From an uncultured Ruminococcus sp. (GTDB lineage: Bacteria > Bacillota > Clostridia > Oscillospirales > Acutalibacteraceae), in NCBI GenBank assembly GCA_902783065.1, contig CACZPV010000015.1:1-15807 (forward strand): DNA of 15,807 bases, written 5' to 3'. The first letter of the stretch is position 1; each line of letters starts with the position of its first letter. Shown piece after piece: positions 14,301-15,807 of the stretch. Under the pieces are notes generated by a model. That model was not told the origin of the DNA and made no database searches. It worked only from the letters and a program-made list of their open reading frames with translations. The position numbers and the translations under genes were made by a program.

Positions 14301-15537
14301 CCCATTCTTTGTCAGGACCCGAGTCATTTGTAACACAGTCACCTGATACAATAATATAATCAGTACCCTTATCATTACTGTATTTCAAGGCTTGTGTGAA
14401 ATTTTTATCGGCATCACAATAGTAAACGCCTCCTTTATCAATATGAATATCAGAATATGTGCTGAATGAATAAAGGAAGTTTCCGCTGCGGGTACTTAAT
14501 AATTTGTCAGAAGGAATTGTGAATACAGAATAAGCATCGCTTGTGTAAAGCGAATCTTTTGTTGCAATGACCTTAGTAGCATCTGCCGGAATAACAGTAT
14601 GATATCCCAGGTTGACGGAACCGCTCTGACCTGATTGCAGATTAAGTTCTCCGATAGGATAGTATCCTTGCAAAGCACAGCTGTCGTCTGCCCAATAAAG
14701 CTTGTATGTACCGCTTTCATCTGCATCCAGTGTAATTGTTCCCTGTGCGTAACCGGCATCATTTTTTGATGTGCCCTCAAATACATAGTTAAGTTTTCCG
14801 TTATCATTGTTATTTATCTCATAACTACCTTTAGATCCGAGGATGGAGTAAGTACTTTTATGGGATGCTTCTCCATCGACACCTTCATGCAGAATTGTAA
14901 CATCGATGTATTCATCAGGATTTGCTACTACAGCACTGCGGTGACATAGAAAAGCGTAATCTGTTCCGCTGTCATTTGTTTGTTTTCCAAGATATGCGAT
15001 CGGTACATTGCTGACACCGACGATATTAGCATATAATCTGTCAAAAATTGTCTGAGCGTCATCAGGAAGTGTGCAGACAGTCAGTCCGTCTGCAACCTCA
15101 GTGTTTCCGGAAATTGGTTCTTCCGGAATCTGATAAACATGGTCGGTCGCATAATCATTAAGGTCAAAATCCTCAACACTTGATACAGTTGAATTTCCGT
15201 TCGGGTCACAATAAACTACAACTTCCTTAAGTGAGGGAGCGTTAGTTGGATCAGCTTCCTGACGGCATATAAAATAATAATTGTAGCCGGCAACTACCTG
15301 TGCACCGTAGCAGGCAAGTGGAGTAAGCTGAGGACCGGTATAAGTTTCCATAGCATTGGTAAAAGCGTTTGATGCAAAGTTTTGTAAAGTGTTTGTAGAA
15401 TTATCGACGCTGATAGTCCAGTATAATTCCGGATTGTTTTCGGCCATAACAGAAAAACCAGCAGTCTGCACAGCCGGGATAATCACCGAAGCCGAAAGAA
15501 GCACGGCAAAAATCCGTGACGAAATTTTAAATTTCAT
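11305..15537 (-). CDS. Large secreted multidomain metallophosphoesterase with starch-binding-like module and tandem beta-repeats
   Basis: A 1,410-residue extracellular protein. Residues 1-32 form a signal peptide (KFKISSR, hydrophobic core, probable cut after VMA). Residues 33-230 hold two related beta-rich segments, the first with QVVAG. A calcineurin-like phosphoesterase spans about 350-650 with all metal motifs: SDIHI (362-366), GD (399-400), GNHD (433-436), QHSP (517-520) and GHTHED (564-569). A helical FIVAR-like stretch (about 671-733) leads to a CBM26-like starch-binding module (about 738-832, with VYLYAWN, AEWPGKT and IIFNGGG). A further beta domain and five repeats of about 88 residues end the protein. 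No LPXTG, dockerin or C-terminal membrane helix is seen, so retention on the cell is unclear. The ATG at 15535-15537 has AAGGA 8 bases upstream; an ATG three codons earlier has no room for a ribosome site. The substrate is unknown. It is a single-gene unit. Confidence 0.9.
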   Translation of the reverse strand: MKFKISSRIFAVLLSASVIIPAVQTAGFSVMAENNPELYWTISVDNSTNTLQNFASNAFTNAMETYTGPQLTPLACYGAQVVAGYNYYFICRQEADPTNAPSLKEVVVYCDPNGNSTVSSVEDFDLNDYATDHVYQIPEEPISGNTEVADGLTVCTLPDDAQTIFDRLYANIVGVSNVPIAYLGKQTNDSGTDYAFLCHRSAVVANPDEYIDVTILHEGVDGEASHKSTYSILGSKGSYEINNNDNGKLNYVFEGTSKNDAGYAQGTITLDADESGTYKLYWADDSCALQGYYPIGELNLQSGQSGSVNLGYHTVIPADATKVIATKDSLYTSDAYSVFTIPSDKLLSTRSGNFLYSFSTYSDIHIDKGGVYYCDADKNFTQALKYSNDKGTDYIIVSGDCVTNDSGPDKEWDAYAKLLSKSDYVNPVWESDGNHDLRQGVESGLKSFIKGSGTDGSKSDKSYFAMTEKKSGDLFIFMSLELHKSPNLHDEFSDEQLAWVTDLIRNNYNDRNIFIVQHSPIKGYGAGDRISNPYYAGSLNPEDSSTKAFKALLETYPNVVFLSGHTHEDFVMDYNYSDENGTSANMIHTPSLAGSTMPNSTDDDLDRNNGKGFNSQGYYVAVYENEIVFYGANITDEKIYPKYSYIMEGSRTSMSPVPEIQDSTIPLVGNIVDITQELKKVSSILTDYYAFSSYDSYQALKKLYYQFRFEDTADQGVIDEFENRINALSDYTGEIIYNEILDTYYFVNNKNWDKVYLYAWNDNTNNAEWPGKTIEKVGTNEYNQDIYKVTFDNPGEYKRIIFNGGGSSNQTVDISLERYSKNGFYIDDSINGKYTVKNFNYTGSSVTIPDKMSMLYYVQDEHDWTDTNTTFVYNDDNGIYKLGYDAKSENNISLSLYNKTRNKYICLSSSVSLAYEEGKKFTYQLEQADSRGKSITISGLEKNKHIDIEFDSSTNKVTIIFPGAELENKTTITAESIKLGNNIIVNAVAQGGTGEYSYEIYIKKTTDSDWTNIGSSNSCTYVPKAAGSYVIKTVIKDSSGKSAEKELNLTVMEDLTNKTTVSKTEFNVGESITVKGAATGGSAPYAYEFYYKRSTVSSWTKFGKDGVGTFKPGSAGSFTIKTCVTDCDENTSVKVFTLTAYPAISNTTTVTKENFNVGETITVKGSATGGKAPYTYEFYYKRSTVNNWTRFDKNGVGTFKPGSAGTFTIKTYVKDSTGKASIKEFTLTAAEASALTNNTTVSKINFNVGEAITVKGAATGGTAPYNYEFYYKRSTVNNWTRFDKNGAGTFKPGSAGTFTIKTYVKDSTGKASVKEFTLTAYEPITNTTTVTKENFNVGETITVKGSATGGMSPYTYEFYYKRSTASNWTRFDKDGVGTFKPGSAGTFTIKTYVKDYTGKASVKEFTLTAK
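11308..12645 (-). repeat. Five tandem repeats of about 88 codons at the end of the secreted protein
   Basis: Units run 12645-12376 (divergent), 12375-12109, 12108-11836, 11835-11569 and 11568-11308. The last four share N-NVGE-ITVKG-ATGG, PY-YEFYYKRST, W-FKPGSAG-FTIKT and FTLTA. The tyrosine-rich strands resemble the triple-tyrosine (Y_Y_Y) beta-sandwich modules annotated in Ruminococcus secreted proteins. Units 1 and 3 share one N-terminal version (VSK, VKGAATGG), and units 2 and 4 another (VTKENFNVGET, VKGSATGG). Confidence 0.85.
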
Positions 15538-15591
15538 AATAATCATCCTTTCTGTATTTTTTAGTGTGGTTCGATGCAACTATACAAGTAA

Positions 15592-15620
15592 ATTTTACCA
15601 CAATATACGAATATAGTAAA
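15592..15620 (-). promoter_or_regulatory. Promoter of the secreted metallophosphoesterase gene
   Basis: A -35 box TTTACT (15615-15620), a 17-base spacer and a -10 box TAAAAT (15592-15597) preceded by TGG, giving an extended -10. Transcription would start near 15585 with a leader of about 48 bases. Confidence 0.5.
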
Positions 15621-15713
15621 GAAAAAAATGTTTGAAAAGTGCTGAATTTATATAATTTGTTTTGTTTATTTTTGCTATCACTATCTCAATTTAAAAGTGA
15701 TAATCAAGGCAGT

Positions 15714-15742
15714 AAAAAAAGAGCCGATGCAAAAATCGTCTC
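15714..15742 (-). terminator. Rho-independent terminator of an upstream gene outside the window
   Basis: Minus-strand GAGACGAT and ATCGGCTC form an 8-position stem with one mismatch and a 6-base loop, followed by seven T residues. It separates the metallophosphoesterase gene from whatever minus-strand gene lies beyond the window end. Confidence 0.7.
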
Positions 15743-15750
15743 TCTGATAG

Positions 15751-15792
15751 ATTATAAGTTGAATCCGTGAAGTTGATTTGATGAATTATAAT
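15751..15792. repeat. 42-bp palindromic-ended dispersed repeat, copy 2
   Basis: Same length and the same perfect 7-bp inverted ends as the copy at 4037-4078, differing at four positions. It sits 8 bases from the terminator stem of the upstream unit, so it too occupies a boundary between transcription units. Confidence 0.7.
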
Positions 15793-15807
15793 GAGGAAAA
15801 CTACTTA

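Overview
The window reads as chromosomal DNA of a low-GC Firmicute, most likely a gut Ruminococcus or close relative in the Ruminococcaceae. This is inferred from the AT-rich spacers, the Bacillus/Clostridium-type arginine decarboxylase and spermidine synthase, and a huge secreted protein ending in repeats of a kind I associate with Ruminococcus. Every confident gene lies on the minus strand, so transcription runs from high to low coordinates. No transposase, phage gene, tRNA, rRNA or CRISPR array was seen.

Layout in transcription order. (1) 15751-15620: end of an upstream unit, with a terminator beside one copy of a 42-bp palindromic repeat. (2) 15537-11305: a 1,410-residue secreted metallophosphoesterase with a duplicated N-terminal domain, a starch-binding-like module and five C-terminal beta-repeats, closed by a strong terminator. 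(3) 11226-10678: a 549-base gene-free stretch with a GC-rich, hairpin-forming part and two good murC promoters. (4) murC (peptidoglycan precursor synthesis). (5) 9031-4313: polyamine cluster speD-speA-speE plus a carboxy(nor)spermidine dehydrogenase. (6) 4312-3950: spacer built largely of dispersed repeats. (7) 3899-3159: a small DUF3592-like membrane protein with a Tyr/Asn/Ser/Pro repeat tail, possibly preceded by a 14-codon leader peptide. (8) 3011-166: a two-gene unit of unrelated FAD-dependent oxidoreductases (HI0933/BaiN family and COG2509 family).

The polyamine genes work together. SpeA should make agmatine from arginine, which enzymes not encoded here would convert to putrescine. SpeD makes decarboxylated S-adenosylmethionine and SpeE transfers its aminopropyl group to putrescine to give spermidine. 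The fourth gene belongs to a chemically different route (aspartate semialdehyde plus putrescine to carboxyspermidine), and its usual partner decarboxylase is absent from the window. Having both routes in one cluster is the most interesting biological point here.

The other notable material is non-coding: two related GC-rich intergenic repeats (3055-3160 and 4107-4206), the 42-bp element found twice (38 of 42 identical), a possibly structured transcript region near 11010-11200, and a 274-base speE leader with nested inverted repeats. I found no clearly new defence or mobile system.
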